Source of the DNA: Magnaporthiopsis rhizophila
Taxonomy: Eukaryota; Ascomycota; Sordariomycetes; Magnaporthales; Magnaporthaceae
Direction: 5' to 3'
DNA length: 64,000 nt
Assembly (NCBI GenBank): GCA_003049465.1
Contig: PYSS01000004.1
Span: 314,722-378,721 of the forward strand
Shown here: one piece after another, positions 1-16,017 of the stretch
Layout: each line of letters begins with the position of its first letter
How positions within the stretch are numbered: position 1 is the stretch's first letter
Notes under the pieces: generated by a model
What the model saw: only the letters and a program-made list of their open reading frames with translations
What the model was told of the DNA's origin: nothing
The model's database searches: none
Program-made: the position numbers and the translations under genes

Positions 1-120
1 AGTGAGTTAGTGCATGTTTTAGGCAATCCCCAGCCAAGGTTCGAGACAGCAGTAGGCTACATGTAAATATATTTTTTTTTTCTTGGTGTACTTCTTGTTC
101 TTGGTCTTGGTCTGGCTTAG

Positions 121-3100
121 CTATGCAAAAGTCATGGATATCTCCTTCTCCTGCCCGAAATCCGGGTCGTCGAAATCATCATCTAGGTTGGCCCACGGGT
201 TCGACTGTCCAGTGTTTGGCATAGTTTGTGAAGTCATTATTGCCGGTCGCGACCCGGCCGGCGCTGCTGAGGCGCCCGCGCCCGAGACAGCCGTCGTGGG
301 CGACACGTCCGATGACACTGTCACGGCCGTGAGTGACACTGCCGTCTGCACAGGGGCTGCTGCCATGTACGTATCTTTTGGCGGTGCCGCTGGTGGGAAC
401 AAAGACGCCGACCGTGGCGGCTCGTCAAACGACGTGTCAAACGTCATCTGTATCTCTTCATCACCGCCGCCGCCGCTATTGCCAAAGCCATCGTCGAACG
501 GGAGGTTCCCACCGCCACCCCCGAGGCTGGGGGCGGCGTTGTGGTAGCTCGGCGACCGGTAGCCTCCTCCAACGCCGTTGCCACTGTACGCTACCGACTC
601 AGATGGCTTGTACTCGTACGGCGACCGCACCTCGTGTGAGCTGCGGTAGGTGGTCGTCAGCTCTGTCCTCTGCGTTTCCCCGATGTTCTCGCGTGGTGAT
701 CGGGGGAACGCAGGTGACGGTATCGGCCGTGCCGTCATTGGTGTCAGCCCGCTGGGGGTCTCGTCGCCTGCCATCGGGCCCACGTTCAGCTTGATAGGCG
801 GCAGTGTCGACGGCAGCTCCTTGACCTCGAGCAGCTGGTCCGGGTTGTCTTTTTGCGCCTCTACCTCCCTGGCCAGCTCCGCCCTGATGGCATCCACGTC
901 AAACAAGACACCGTGGTTGTTGCCATCCTTGTCCTCCGTCTTGCTGGCGGCGGCCCCAGCCCCTCCTGCGGCCCCGCCCGCGGCGGCCGACTTGGCCGCA
1001 TCCTCATAGATCTCCCACTCCTTCTTCTTGCTCTTCTTCTTGCGCCCAAATGAGAGCCAGCCCCCTTTGCTGGCCTTGCCCTCATTCTCTAGTTCCTTCC
1101 GCGCCTCCTCGATCTCGTTGATGAGCTCGCGCTGCCGCGACGCGTGGTTGTCCGGGTCTGGGTCCTCGATTTCCGTGAACTCGTCACTGTCCACCAGCCA
1201 GCCGCACTCACGCAGGAGTCTCGGCATCTTGGCTCGGTAGTCCATGTGACCCTCCACAAACTCGGACACGTCCATGTTCTCCAACATGGGAATCCCCTCG
1301 ATGGGGGCCAGCCCGCCCACACGCCGGATGCCGCCGTTGGTCAATCTGAACAAGTAGCCCAAAATCCAGTCATTGCGGTTGTAGGCGTTGACGAAACGCC
1401 CAGACACCACCGACCGGGCGCGCAGGTACTCGTCCCGCTTCACCACCACGGGCGACCCGAACAGATACACGTTCTGAACCAGACCAAGGCCGCCTTTGCG
1501 GGCGAGCTCGAGGAGGCACGAGAAGATGACGCGGGAACCCAGAGAATACCCGACCAGCGTCACCGGCCGCGTGCCGAGATTGCGGTCGATCAGCGAGTCG
1601 GCAAGAATTAGACCAGCCGACCACGCTCGGTCCAGAGAGACGGCCCAGGGATTATCGATCAGATAAGAAAGCTTGGTAAGGACCACTGGCACCGTCAGGG
1701 CGGCCATGAGCGCCGTGAGGAAGGTGCTAGCCAGGACCTGTTGGAGACCTTGCGTGAGGGCCTTTGGACAGACGGCTAGTTAGTTATGGTGCACATATAT
1801 CGGTTGAAGAAAACACGTTTAAAAAAAAAAAAAAAAAACAAAGACATACCTCGGTTGCCAAGATGTTGATGGTGTCTCCCATGCTCCGAAGCATCTCGGG
1901 CTCCCACAGCACCGAGTATATATCACCCATGGCCGAGTCTACCGTACTGAAGGGCAGACGGACGTCATCGACCTTGCCCGTCATCCAGCCTGAAACCGTG
2001 ACGATGAGGTTGACACGCTTGTTGTTGTGTAGGGGCCGATACTCGAAGGTCTTGACTGAACCCGTGCGGCGGTTTGCGGCGCGGACGCCGATGATGCTGC
2101 CCGAAGTAGCCGCACCGGTGGCGATGATGGCCGTGCCGCCGGCGCCCACCAGGAAGCCCGTGCCGCTCGAGACGCCGATGGCGCCGAAGCCGGCCACGAG
2201 GCCCGCTCCAATGACGGGAGCCAGCAAGCCCGCCGACAGGCCGATGACCAGGCCACCACCCACCGTAGCGAGGCCCATCATGACGTACCGCCGCTTGAGC
2301 GCGAGCTTGCGGCGCGTGTCCATGTGCTCGTCCTCGTTCCAGTTCTCCTTTTCGGCCTGCTGCTGCATCTCGAGGGCATCCGTCACCTTCTTCTCGAACC
2401 GACATATTTCCAGCCAGCTGATTTCCAAACTCTTGCCCACCCGTTCCAAAAGGCACCTGGACCTCGCGTCGTAGACCGAGTCAGCGATCAGGACCAGGAA
2501 CAGGTCGCACAGGACCGTCCATCGGAGGTCGATGTCAATTTTGGCAGAGTCTGTCATCTGACTTGGCATCTGGACCCCTGGCATGTCGTCCACCCCGTGT
2601 GCTTCATATGGCAGTGGAGGGGCTGCCGCCTCCTCCTCGTCAGACGGTTGCCCGGTCCTGTTGCCACTCTTATTGGCAGCTCTGATGGAAGACGTTGAAG
2701 AAGCGCGGCTATGTCCTCTGCCCGATCCTCCTGGCGCCAGCGAGTCGGGGACGGGCGTCGATTCCCGGGTGGATGTACTAGATCCCGTCTCGCCGGCCAT
2801 GGGGTTCGACACCCTGGAGTTGGCCATCAGAACCGGGGTCAGGTCGGCGGGCTGGACGCCGTGGGCGCTGAGCTGCTCGATCATGATCTGCTCGGCGGTT
2901 GTGATCTCCATGTGGGCGTACAGACGGATCATCATTTTCTGGGACCACATCTTCAGGGCCTCGGCCGCGAGCTGGATTTCCTTGCGCGAGTGTTTAGTGC
3001 GCTCCATGTCCTCAAATTCCTTGGTCATAGCAGACACCTCGAGGCGCGTCAGTCCGACGTAGGCGATGCGCTGCCCCTCGGTCAGCAGGTCCTTGGTGGC

Positions 3101-4321
3101 TTGCAGCTGGGACACGGCGTCCCGTGCGTCCTCCTCGTCCTGCAAGCTGGTTCCCGCGCCCTTGAAGAGGTAATTTGTGTTTTCGTCCATACTCGTCGCC
3201 GACTCGGCATCGTCGTCCACCAGCACTTTGGTGTAGCCCTTGCCGGCACCGCCAAGCCCGCCATAGCCGTACTTCTCCGTTTCGTCCTCGGCCTCGTTGA
3301 ATTCCTTGGCAACAAGTCTGTTGTCGTCGTCATATATATCATAGGCCGCGTATGACGGCATTTCCTGCCATCCGCCATCGTCGTCTGATTCCGCCTCCTC
3401 CTTCTTGGTGGCGAGCGCCTGGTGGGAGAATTCGGACAGTTGTGCCGGGTCCGCTGCACTGGCGGTACTTGCTTGCCGGCCGTGTCTGACGCTACGCGTA
3501 CTAGCGACGCTTCCCGCACGACTGCGGCCGATGGAGCCGGCGATGGAACTGGCGATGCTTGCTGCCCGGCTGCGGCCGCCGGCATGAGGTTTAGGCTTGT
3601 CCTTCTCCGCGGCTGCCACCGAGCCTTTCGCGTTTGCGTCGTCATCCTTGTCCCCTTTGTTCCCATCCTTGCCAGCCAGCTTCTGGGAGGCAGCCGGTGC
3701 GGTTGGTGTCATCTCCGCAGGATCTTCGGTCAAGATGGTTGTGATCCCAGGGGCAAGCCTCGTGACAACTGGCATCACGGTGTTTTCGCCCACACTACGG
3801 AGGCTCTGAATCGACGAGGTCCGAGATATGGGCCTAGAGACGGCGGAATCAAACTCGTCTTCGCCGCTGTCGGAGTCGGGTACGTCGATTTGGTTATGTG
3901 AGATGCTTGAGGACCGCGACCTGCGGCCGCGCAGCGAGGTGGTGGACGGCACTCTCCTATGCGAATGGGTCGACTTGGCCGAGGAGCGGCTGGCACTCCT
4001 GGTCCGTAGGCCCACGCCCCATTTCCTCCCGTTCCGCTCTCCGGGGTCTGGGCTTGTTAACGGGGAGTCGGCGCGGCCGGCGGGAAGCGGTGGGGGCTTT
4101 TTTATGGGCAGACCAAAGTCGTCATATTCAACCTCCTCGTCGGTCTCCGCCGTCGTGGCAGCGGGAGCGGCGCCAAGTACGCCGGTCTGCTGCGGGCGAG
4201 GTGATGTAGGCTTCGGGCTAGCAGTATTGGGATTGAACTTGGTCTGTGGCGGCCGCGGTGCGTCACTGGCGGCATCGCTCTTGCCAGGAGGTTTCACGCC
4301 CCCCGCGTCTGGATCATCCAT
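121..4321 (-). CDS. DUF726 family (Mil1/TMCO4-like) alpha/beta-hydrolase-fold protein
   Basis: Two exons: 1850-4321 and 121-1761, intron 1762-1849 (GAG|gtatgt ... ccaaag|GCC, with a poly-T run inside). They sum to 1371 codons (1370 aa). The N-terminal ~550 residues are low-complexity, rich in Ser, Pro and acidic residues. Around residues 680-745 lies a Gly/Ala-rich hydrophobic stretch, probably membrane-inserting, followed by the DUF726 core: VSGWMTGK, then a nucleophile-elbow motif GYSLGSRV near residue 893 and FGSPVV after it. These match the GxSxG pattern of the alpha/beta hydrolase fold seen in yeast Mil1 (YFL034W) and human TMCO4. The family is linked to membrane trafficking; an enzymatic activity is not established. 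The ATG at 4321 has a good context (GAAATGG). The C-terminal ~250 residues are again disordered. The family call is firm; the biochemical role is inferred. Confidence 0.85.
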
Positions 4322-5240
4322 TTCTCCTTGGGAGGCGGGATGGTCGCGACACAGAGGGGTCCGTCTGAGAGGAAGTGAATCAGCTGCGGGTGGAGGATCG
4401 GTTGGTTCGAACCTGAACAGGTGTGACGCGAGGATCAGCGAGTTGTTGGCAGGGATTTTTTTGGTGTTGCGGCTTCGGAGAATGGCGGTCGGTCGAAACT
4501 TACTCTATGTGCTTCTTTCTTTGTTTGCGCCTGGCAGATTACCCCCAGTCGTGCAGCGTCTCGGCCATACCGAGCCCTCAGTCCGGGGATTGTAGGAGCG
4601 GGATGGTGATGCCGAGTCGGATGATCCTGGTTGGGGCCGTCAGACACAGAGACGCAAGTGCAGTCTGGTCGCGGAGGGTCGGGTATCGGCTGGGCTCGAT
4701 GGTGGTTATCTGGGCGGAGCACCGGTGTTCGCTAAGGCCAGCGAGGTGCAGGAGCGGTGCCGGGGCGGATGACCTGACGACGGGTCCGATCCCACCACAC
4801 GCCCACACTGACGGCTTGTGGGTTTGATGTTGGGGAAACGAAATTACGGGCTGGCCAGCAAATGCGTCCACAGCCCCACCTGCATCCAATGTCGAATATG
4901 GATTAATGGAACGAACCCCTGGCTCGGGCGGCATGTGCGACGGATTAGTGTGCTGAATGTGCTGCACCCCGACTCATGCAGGCTCGGAGCATTGCATTGA
5001 GAATCAGGGTGATCCTATCCAAGACTCGCCGAGAATAGAGGGAGACCTCACCCGTATGTACGAGGACGCACGTGTGCCTGGGCCTCTCCTATCAGGCTAT
5101 TGAGATTTCTGCTTCGGGGATCACCGTCTGGCCGTTGATCACAACCGCCTTGGAACATTCGACCAGACATTGTTGACTTCATACAGAATCAAAATAGACT
5201 GTGCAATGCAAAATATCTTCTCATTCGTCCGCAACTCCGG
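4322..5240. other. Intergenic: 5' flank of the DUF726 gene and 3' flank of PRP16
   Basis: About 0.9 kb between the DUF726 start and the PRP16 stop, both genes on the minus strand. Open frames here are short, lack family signal and are compositionally ordinary. I see no RNA gene or repeat. It presumably holds the DUF726 promoter and leader and the PRP16 3' UTR. Confidence 0.5.
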
Positions 5241-8200
5241 CTACGGCCTCCCTCGCTTCCTCTTGAATACGGGCTTCCGCACAGCCCCCTTGGTGATGAA
5301 CTTCTTGTCCTCCTCGTCGCTGTCCTCCTTCTCGCCTCCTCTCTTCTTGTCGAGTTTCTTCTCCTCGGCCCGCCGGCGCTCGTCGTCACGGGCCTTGTCC
5401 TCGGCCATCTTACTCTCTATCTCCATCTTGCGGTTGAACTCGGTCTCAATCACACGTCGGTCGCGCGCCGAGTAGCCCTTCTCCTTGACCGAGTAGAAGA
5501 CGCCGCCCAGATCGGCAAGCCACATGGGGTCGACCGATGTCACCGTCGACATGTACTCCTTGGACGTCAAGATCAGCTCGTGGTACACTACGTAGTCGGG
5601 CAGGAACCCGAGTCCGTAGAGCGCGCTTGTCGGGTGCAGTTGCACCGTCACACTTGTGCGCAGGTTGATGTACTCGCCGATGCCCTTGACCTTGGCCGCC
5701 TGGTGGTAGTAGCCTGAGCAGATGCACCTGCGCACCACGTCCCAGTCGGTCCCACAGCTGACTCTCTCCATCTTCTGCGCCCGCATAATGTCCAGCAGCT
5801 GGTCTCGGACCTCCTTAGCCCGCCGCAGCGACTTGGAGTGCAGAAAGTGCCGCGTACACCACCCATCCGAGTGCCCATTCGCCTTCCACTGCGAGTACAC
5901 GTGCAGGTACGTCAGGTGGTCCGACTCGGGCACGAAGAACTTCTCCCGCGCTGCGTCCGACTCCTCCTGCCGCTCTTTCGGTCGGTAGAAGACGTTGGGC
6001 ACCGACAGCATAGACACGATCGTCACCATCTCTTCCGTGCACCCATACTCCTCCGCCATTATGAGAAGCTTTGCCAGCGACGGATCCATGGGGAAGAAGT
6101 TCATCTTGTGCCCCATTTCCGTCAGTTCGCCCAGGTTGTCCAGGGCCCCCAAGGCCCAAAGATCGAAAAGCGAGGTGGTCATAGTGTCCTGCGGTGGCGG
6201 ATCCATGAAATGGAAGTCCAGCATATCCTTAACCCCCAGAGATTTGATCAGAAGAATGGTGTTGCTAAGGTTCGTCCGTTGGATCTCGGGAATCGTCTGT
6301 ATGTAAAGCTCGTCCTTGAACGCCTTCTCTGTATACAGCCGAAAGGCCTTGCCGGGCCCTGTCCTGCCCGCACGTCCGGATCTTTGAGAGGCGTTCGCCT
6401 GAGAAATGGGGGTGATTTGTAAGGTGTCCATGCCCATTTTGGGATTGTACACTTTAAGTTTCGAATAGCCGGCGTCGACAACGTACATGATACCGTCGAC
6501 CGTCAGACTTGTTTCGGCGATATTGGTGGCGACGATGCATTTACGCACGCCTGGTGCCGCCCGATCGAAGATCTTGGCCTGAAGATCTGCGGGCATCTGA
6601 CTGTAGATGGGCAGGATGCTAAGCTTGGGTGGGTCGTTAAGCGCATCGAGGCGTTCTCGGATAAGCTCGCATGTCACCTCAATGTCCTCCTGTCCTGTCA
6701 TGAAGACGAGGATGTCGCCCTGGCCCATCGAGACATGAATAGACAGCACCTGCTGGACTGCCGCATCGACATAGTCCTCGACAGGCGAACGGTGGAACAT
6801 GACGTCCACCGGGAACGTCCTCCCTGGGATGATAAATTCGGGGGCGCCGCCAAAGAAGTCGGAAAACCGCTTCGAGTTCATCGTGGCCGATGTCACAATC
6901 AGCTTGATGTCCCGCCTCCTTTGTAGTATCTTTTTGAAAAGCCCCATCAGCACGTCTGTGTTGAGCGCTCGCTCGTGGGCCTCGTCCATAATCACGCACG
7001 AGTACCGATCGAGATCCGGTTCGTTCAAGGACTCTCGCAGCAGCACACCATCGGTCATGTACTTGATCATGGTCTCTTTGCTAGTGCAATCCTCGAAGCG
7101 GATCGCGTAGCCGACGAGGCCCCCGAGCTGAACCTCCATCTCCTCGCTAACACGCTTGGCCACGCTCATGGCGGCGACTCGGCGCGGTTGCGTGCAGCCG
7201 ATCATGCCCGTCTTCCCGTAGCCGTCCTCGTACAAGAACTGGGTGAGCTGCGTGGTTTTGCCAGAACCGGTCTCACCGACCACGATGATGACCTGGTTGT
7301 CGCGTATCACCCGCATTAGGTCCTCGCGGACTGCAAAGGCCGGGAGGAACTGTCGCTGCTCCCTAAGCGACTTGCTCTGGCTGAAGTTGCTCGCGCCGTC
7401 ATTCTTCTTCATGTGCTCGCTGAACTTGTTGGAATTTTGTGCCTTGCCAGTGCCGTCGGCCGCCTCCTCCGGTATGGGAAGGGCACTATCGCCATCCTCC
7501 TCGGCCCGAACGCCCATCAGGTTACCCAGCGCGGTGCCAGCAAGCTTAGTGGCCTCCTGTGCCTGTTTCTGGCGCTCCCGCTGCTGCCTCCTCTCCCTGA
7601 CGACCTTGCTCCCCTTGCGACTGAAGACGGCCATGTCGCTCTGGTTATCCCTGACGGCCGGCACTGGCTCAAGCTGCTTGGTAAAGATAGTGCGGCCGTC
7701 TAGAAATGGCGGGCGCAGGTCGTGAACGAGCAGATGTATGCGCGTGGCCTCCTCGTCGTCGTCAAAGTCGGCAACCAGATCCCGTCTTTGGGCGACACCC
7801 GACGTGAGCATTCGGTTCGTCTCCCAGGCATCGATGTCCTTTTGCTTCTGGATGGCGCGGACGCTCATGCGGTCGAAGCGGCCTGCCTTCTTCTCGACCT
7901 GCTCCTGCTCCGCGGCCGCGCTGTCGGCATAGGCCGCGAACGGGTTGTGGTACTCGTCTCCAAAGGTGTGTCCGCCCTCGTCGCCGGCGTACCAATCGCG
8001 GTCGAGCGCATTAGCGTCTTCTTCGGGGATATCGGGTTCCGGCGACGCGCCACGTCGGCCGCGAGGCGTCGACGCGCCCGAGTCTGCGCCGGAGCCATCG
8101 CCACGGCCACGGCGATTGAACTGCAGGCGGTGCTGTGGTCGATTGAAGGGCTTGCCGCTCCTGCTGTCGCCCTCGCGAGTCGGCAAGGGGGAACTATATC

Positions 8201-8267
8201 GATCGTCGGAGCGTAGAGGATTTATATCCACGCGCCGCCTCTTCGGGTTCGAGTCTCTGTCGGACAT
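5241..8267 (-). CDS. PRP16: Pre-mRNA-splicing DEAH-box ATP-dependent RNA helicase PRP16
   Basis: A single uninterrupted frame. I choose the ATG at 8267 (MSDRDSNPKRRRVD, 1008 aa); the frame stays open to 8381 but the extra 38 residues look like untranslated leader. The N-terminal third carries PRP16/DHX38 hallmarks: DRDWY, HNPFA, WETNRMLTSG, VHDLRPPFLDGR, then DMAVFSRKGS and LAGTALGNLMGV. The helicase core follows: Walker A GETGSGKTT near residue 330, DEAH near 427, SATMNS, and QRSGRAGRTGPG near 625, then the winged-helix, ratchet and OB-fold regions, and a Lys/Arg-rich tail. In the family this ATPase remodels the spliceosome after the first transesterification, before exon ligation, in the nucleus. 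The start lies 390 bp from that of PWP1 on the opposite strand. Confidence 0.95.
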   Translation of the reverse strand: MSDRDSNPKRRRVDINPLRSDDRYSSPLPTREGDSRSGKPFNRPQHRLQFNRRGRGDGSGADSGASTPRGRRGASPEPDIPEEDANALDRDWYAGDEGGHTFGDEYHNPFAAYADSAAAEQEQVEKKAGRFDRMSVRAIQKQKDIDAWETNRMLTSGVAQRRDLVADFDDDEEATRIHLLVHDLRPPFLDGRTIFTKQLEPVPAVRDNQSDMAVFSRKGSKVVRERRQQRERQKQAQEATKLAGTALGNLMGVRAEEDGDSALPIPEEAADGTGKAQNSNKFSEHMKKNDGASNFSQSKSLREQRQFLPAFAVREDLMRVIRDNQVIIVVGETGSGKTTQLTQFLYEDGYGKTGMIGCTQPRRVAAMSVAKRVSEEMEVQLGGLVGYAIRFEDCTSKETMIKYMTDGVLLRESLNEPDLDRYSCVIMDEAHERALNTDVLMGLFKKILQRRRDIKLIVTSATMNSKRFSDFFGGAPEFIIPGRTFPVDVMFHRSPVEDYVDAAVQQVLSIHVSMGQGDILVFMTGQEDIEVTCELIRERLDALNDPPKLSILPIYSQMPADLQAKIFDRAAPGVRKCIVATNIAETSLTVDGIMYVVDAGYSKLKVYNPKMGMDTLQITPISQANASQRSGRAGRTGPGKAFRLYTEKAFKDELYIQTIPEIQRTNLSNTILLIKSLGVKDMLDFHFMDPPPQDTMTTSLFDLWALGALDNLGELTEMGHKMNFFPMDPSLAKLLIMAEEYGCTEEMVTIVSMLSVPNVFYRPKERQEESDAAREKFFVPESDHLTYLHVYSQWKANGHSDGWCTRHFLHSKSLRRAKEVRDQLLDIMRAQKMERVSCGTDWDVVRRCICSGYYHQAAKVKGIGEYINLRTSVTVQLHPTSALYGLGFLPDYVVYHELILTSKEYMSTVTSVDPMWLADLGGVFYSVKEKGYSARDRRVIETEFNRKMEIESKMAEDKARDDERRRAEEKKLDKKRGGEKEDSDEEDKKFITKGAVRKPVFKRKRGRP

Positions 8268-8656
8268 GACTGCGTCGGCGACTATAGATTGAGCAATCAA
8301 ACTGCCCGACAGCGCCAGCCAATACCGGCTGAGTCCGTATTCGTGATTCAAAAACGATAAGTCGTCCGTTGGCTCTGCCAAGCGTTGTAGAAAAGCGTCT
8401 GGCTAGATGGGGCGGACAGCTCAGCGCCACGGCAGACGGACGCGTTGGTGGACCCTTGACCCAGCGGGCCGGAGCCGCTAGGCCGCCCCAGAAAGCTAAA
8501 ATGGCGTGGCTTGATAAGATAAGCCCCGCGATGACAGGCATCCCCACTAAAATTTGCGACCGCGCGGTGGAAGAAAAAAAAAGTTGCAGGAAATTTTGTC
8601 GCGCACAATCTGCTTTGCGAGCGCATGTGTAGGAGATCAATTTTCTTGGTGCCAAG
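8268..8656. promoter_or_regulatory. Divergent intergenic region between PRP16 and PWP1
   Basis: About 390 bp separate the two oppositely oriented start codons, so both promoters must lie here. Visible features are an A-run at 8573-8582 and a region open in the PRP16 frame up to 8381. I cannot assign a specific factor site. Confidence 0.5.
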
Positions 8657-10445
8657 ATGTCTTCTATGATCACCACTACGGCCTGGGTGCCGCGGGGATT
8701 CGCCGCTCCCTTCCCCAAAAAATACGACTTTGATGAGGAGGAGTTCGAACGGATAGCGACTCTGGCGAAGCTACAACTAGACGACGCAAAGGAGGACCTC
8801 GAGGATGCTCAGGGCAAAGAGAACGGCGAAGACGAGGATGAAGAGGAGCGGCCCGAGGGTAGCGAGAACCAATCCATAGCCAAGTCAAAAAAGAGCACAA
8901 AGGGGTCGAGCGAAGCCAAAGAGCCCAAGGTAGAGTGCGTACCCCGATTCTGCTTTCCTCACTTGTTCCATCCTGGCTACAATAGTCAAGCGCAAACTGA
9001 CATGGTGTCACAGAATCGACATAAACGATGACGACCTCAGGGAGTACGATTTGGAGCACTATGACAACGACGATGATCCCAACGCGGCAGAAGGCCAGGG
9101 CATGGGCATCTTTGGAAACATAAAGTCGCTGGCGTACTACGAAAACAACGAGGACGACCCTTACATCACTCTCAAGGACGGCGAAAAGGCCGATGATGAT
9201 GAAGAGGACAGAGAAGACCTCCAAATCCTGGCTACGGACAACCTCCTGCTCGCCGCAAAGGTCGAGGACGATCTCGCACACCTCGAGGTCTACGTTTACG
9301 AAGATGCTGCCGACAACCTGTATGTCCACCACGACATCATGCTGCCGGCGATACCGCTCTGCGTCGAGTGGCTGGACATTCCGGTCGAGAAGCAGGACGT
9401 CGAGAAGGACTCGGCGGCAAACTTTGTGGCAATCGGCACCATGGACCCAGACATCGAGGTCTGGGACCTGGACACGATCGACCGCATGTACCCCAACGCG
9501 ATCCTGGGCCAGGGCGGGGACGGCGAGGAGGCAAAACGGAAGAAGAAGAAAAAGAAGAAGTCCAAGAAGGCCAACGACGAGTACCACGTAGACGCGGTGC
9601 TGGCCCTGGCCGCCAACCGCAAGCATCGCAACCTGCTCGCGTCGGCCTCGGCGGACAAGACGGTCAAGCTGTGGAACCTGCACACGACCAAGTGCGCACA
9701 GTCGTACAGCTACCACACGGACAAGGTCTGCTCGCTGGCATGGCACCAGACCGAGGCGACGGTGCTGCTGAGCGGCAGCTACGACCGCACCGTCGTGGCC
9801 GGCGACATGCGCGCGCCGAGCGCCAAGGCGCCGCGATGGGGGGTTGAGAGCGACGTCGAGACGGTCAGGTGGGATCCACACGACCCCAACTACTTCTTCG
9901 TGTCGACCGAGAACGGCGTGGTGCACTACCTCGACGTCCGAAACGCGCCCGCCGACCCGGCGGCCACCAAGGCCGTGTGGACGCTGCAGGCACACGATGA
10001 GTCCATCTCGTCCTTGGACATCAACCCCGTCATCCCCGGCTTCATGGCCACGGGCTCGACGGACAAGACGGTCAAGCTGTGGAACATCCAGGCGTCAGGT
10101 CCGTCCATGGTGGTCTCACGTAACCTGGACATCGGCAAGGTGTTTTCGACCTCGTTCGCCCCGGATCCCGAGGTCGCCTTCCGGCTCGCGGTGGCGGGCA
10201 GCAAGGGCACGGCGACCGTGTGGGACACGAGCACCAACGCCGCCATCCGCCGCGCTTTCGCGACCAGGCTCCCGGCAGGCGCGGCGGCGGCGGGCGGCGA
10301 GGTCGAAGAGAGGGTGGTCGGTGTCAACAACGCTGGAAGCGACGAGGAGGAGAGCAGCGACGGGGAGGAGGATGATGAGGACGACGAAGATGACGGGAGT
10401 GGCGATGACGGCAACGACAGCGATGAGGCCATGAACGACGCATGA
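8657..10445 (+). CDS. PWP1: Periodic tryptophan protein 1, WD40 ribosome-biogenesis factor
   Basis: Two exons: 8657-8934 and 9014-10445, 569 aa. The 79-nt intron splits a Glu codon (GA|gtgcgt ... cacag|A), joining KVE to IDINDDDLREY. The N-terminus has the family signature MITTTAWVPRGFAAPFP, then an acidic stretch, YDLEHYDNDD and MGIFGNIKSLAYYENNEDDPYI. WD40 repeats run from about residue 150 to 500, including SADKTVKLWNL near 300 and STDKTVKLWNI near 436. A Lys-rich KKKKKKSKK loop follows the second blade, and the C-terminus is strongly acidic. In yeast Pwp1 acts in the nucleolus in 60S subunit assembly (25S/5.8S pre-rRNA processing). Length and motifs match the family throughout. Confidence 0.95.
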
Positions 10446-10475
10446 GACGACGGGCTCGGGAAGGTTACTTTATTT

Positions 10476-10790
10476 GGAGCTGTGTCGCTTGGTCTCTCTC
10501 GCTGTGGCGACGGGAGGAGACGCCGATCTACTTTAAGCAGCGTTTGCGACGGCGATGGACGCTCATGTAGTGGGTTAGGTTTGCTGTTTGGGAATACCCT
10601 GGACCTAGCAAATCGCGGAATATAGGTTGGTTTATTTGAGGATATGACGCATCTCTTCCGCTGTGGCGACCGGAGACCTAGCCGATCTACTTTTGGACAG
10701 CGTCTTCGATGGCGATGGACTCCCATGGTGTGGGTTGGGTGGGTGTGCTATTTGCAAGATCCTGGCGTAGCAGTTGCTCATCACGGAATC
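10476..10790. repeat. Imperfect tandem duplication downstream of PWP1 (unit about 160 bp)
   Basis: The segment around 10499-10610 (GCTGTGGCGACGGGAG, then GCCGATCTACTTT, GCGATGGAC, GTGGGTT) reappears at about 10662-10785 with the same blocks in the same order and spacing (GCTGTGGCGACCGGAG, GCCGATCTACTTTTG, GCGATGGAC, GTGGGTTG). Offset is about 160 bp, with many substitutions and small indels. It begins just after the PWP1 stop codon and so probably affects the 3' UTR. Confidence 0.7.

Positions 10791-16017
<5,227 letters not shown>

Noticed and set aside
4404..4413. GGTTCGAACC resembling a tRNA B-box
   Set aside because: No A-box or acceptor-stem pairing upstream; it lies in the leader of the DUF726 gene.
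4578..4967. 129-codon minus-strand ORF in the DUF726 leader region
   Set aside because: No family signal, no good start context, and located where the promoter and leader are expected.
8676..9995. 439-codon minus-strand ORF opposite PWP1
   Set aside because: It is the antisense shadow of a certain WD40 gene; its sequence is Val/Leu/Arg-rich without domains.
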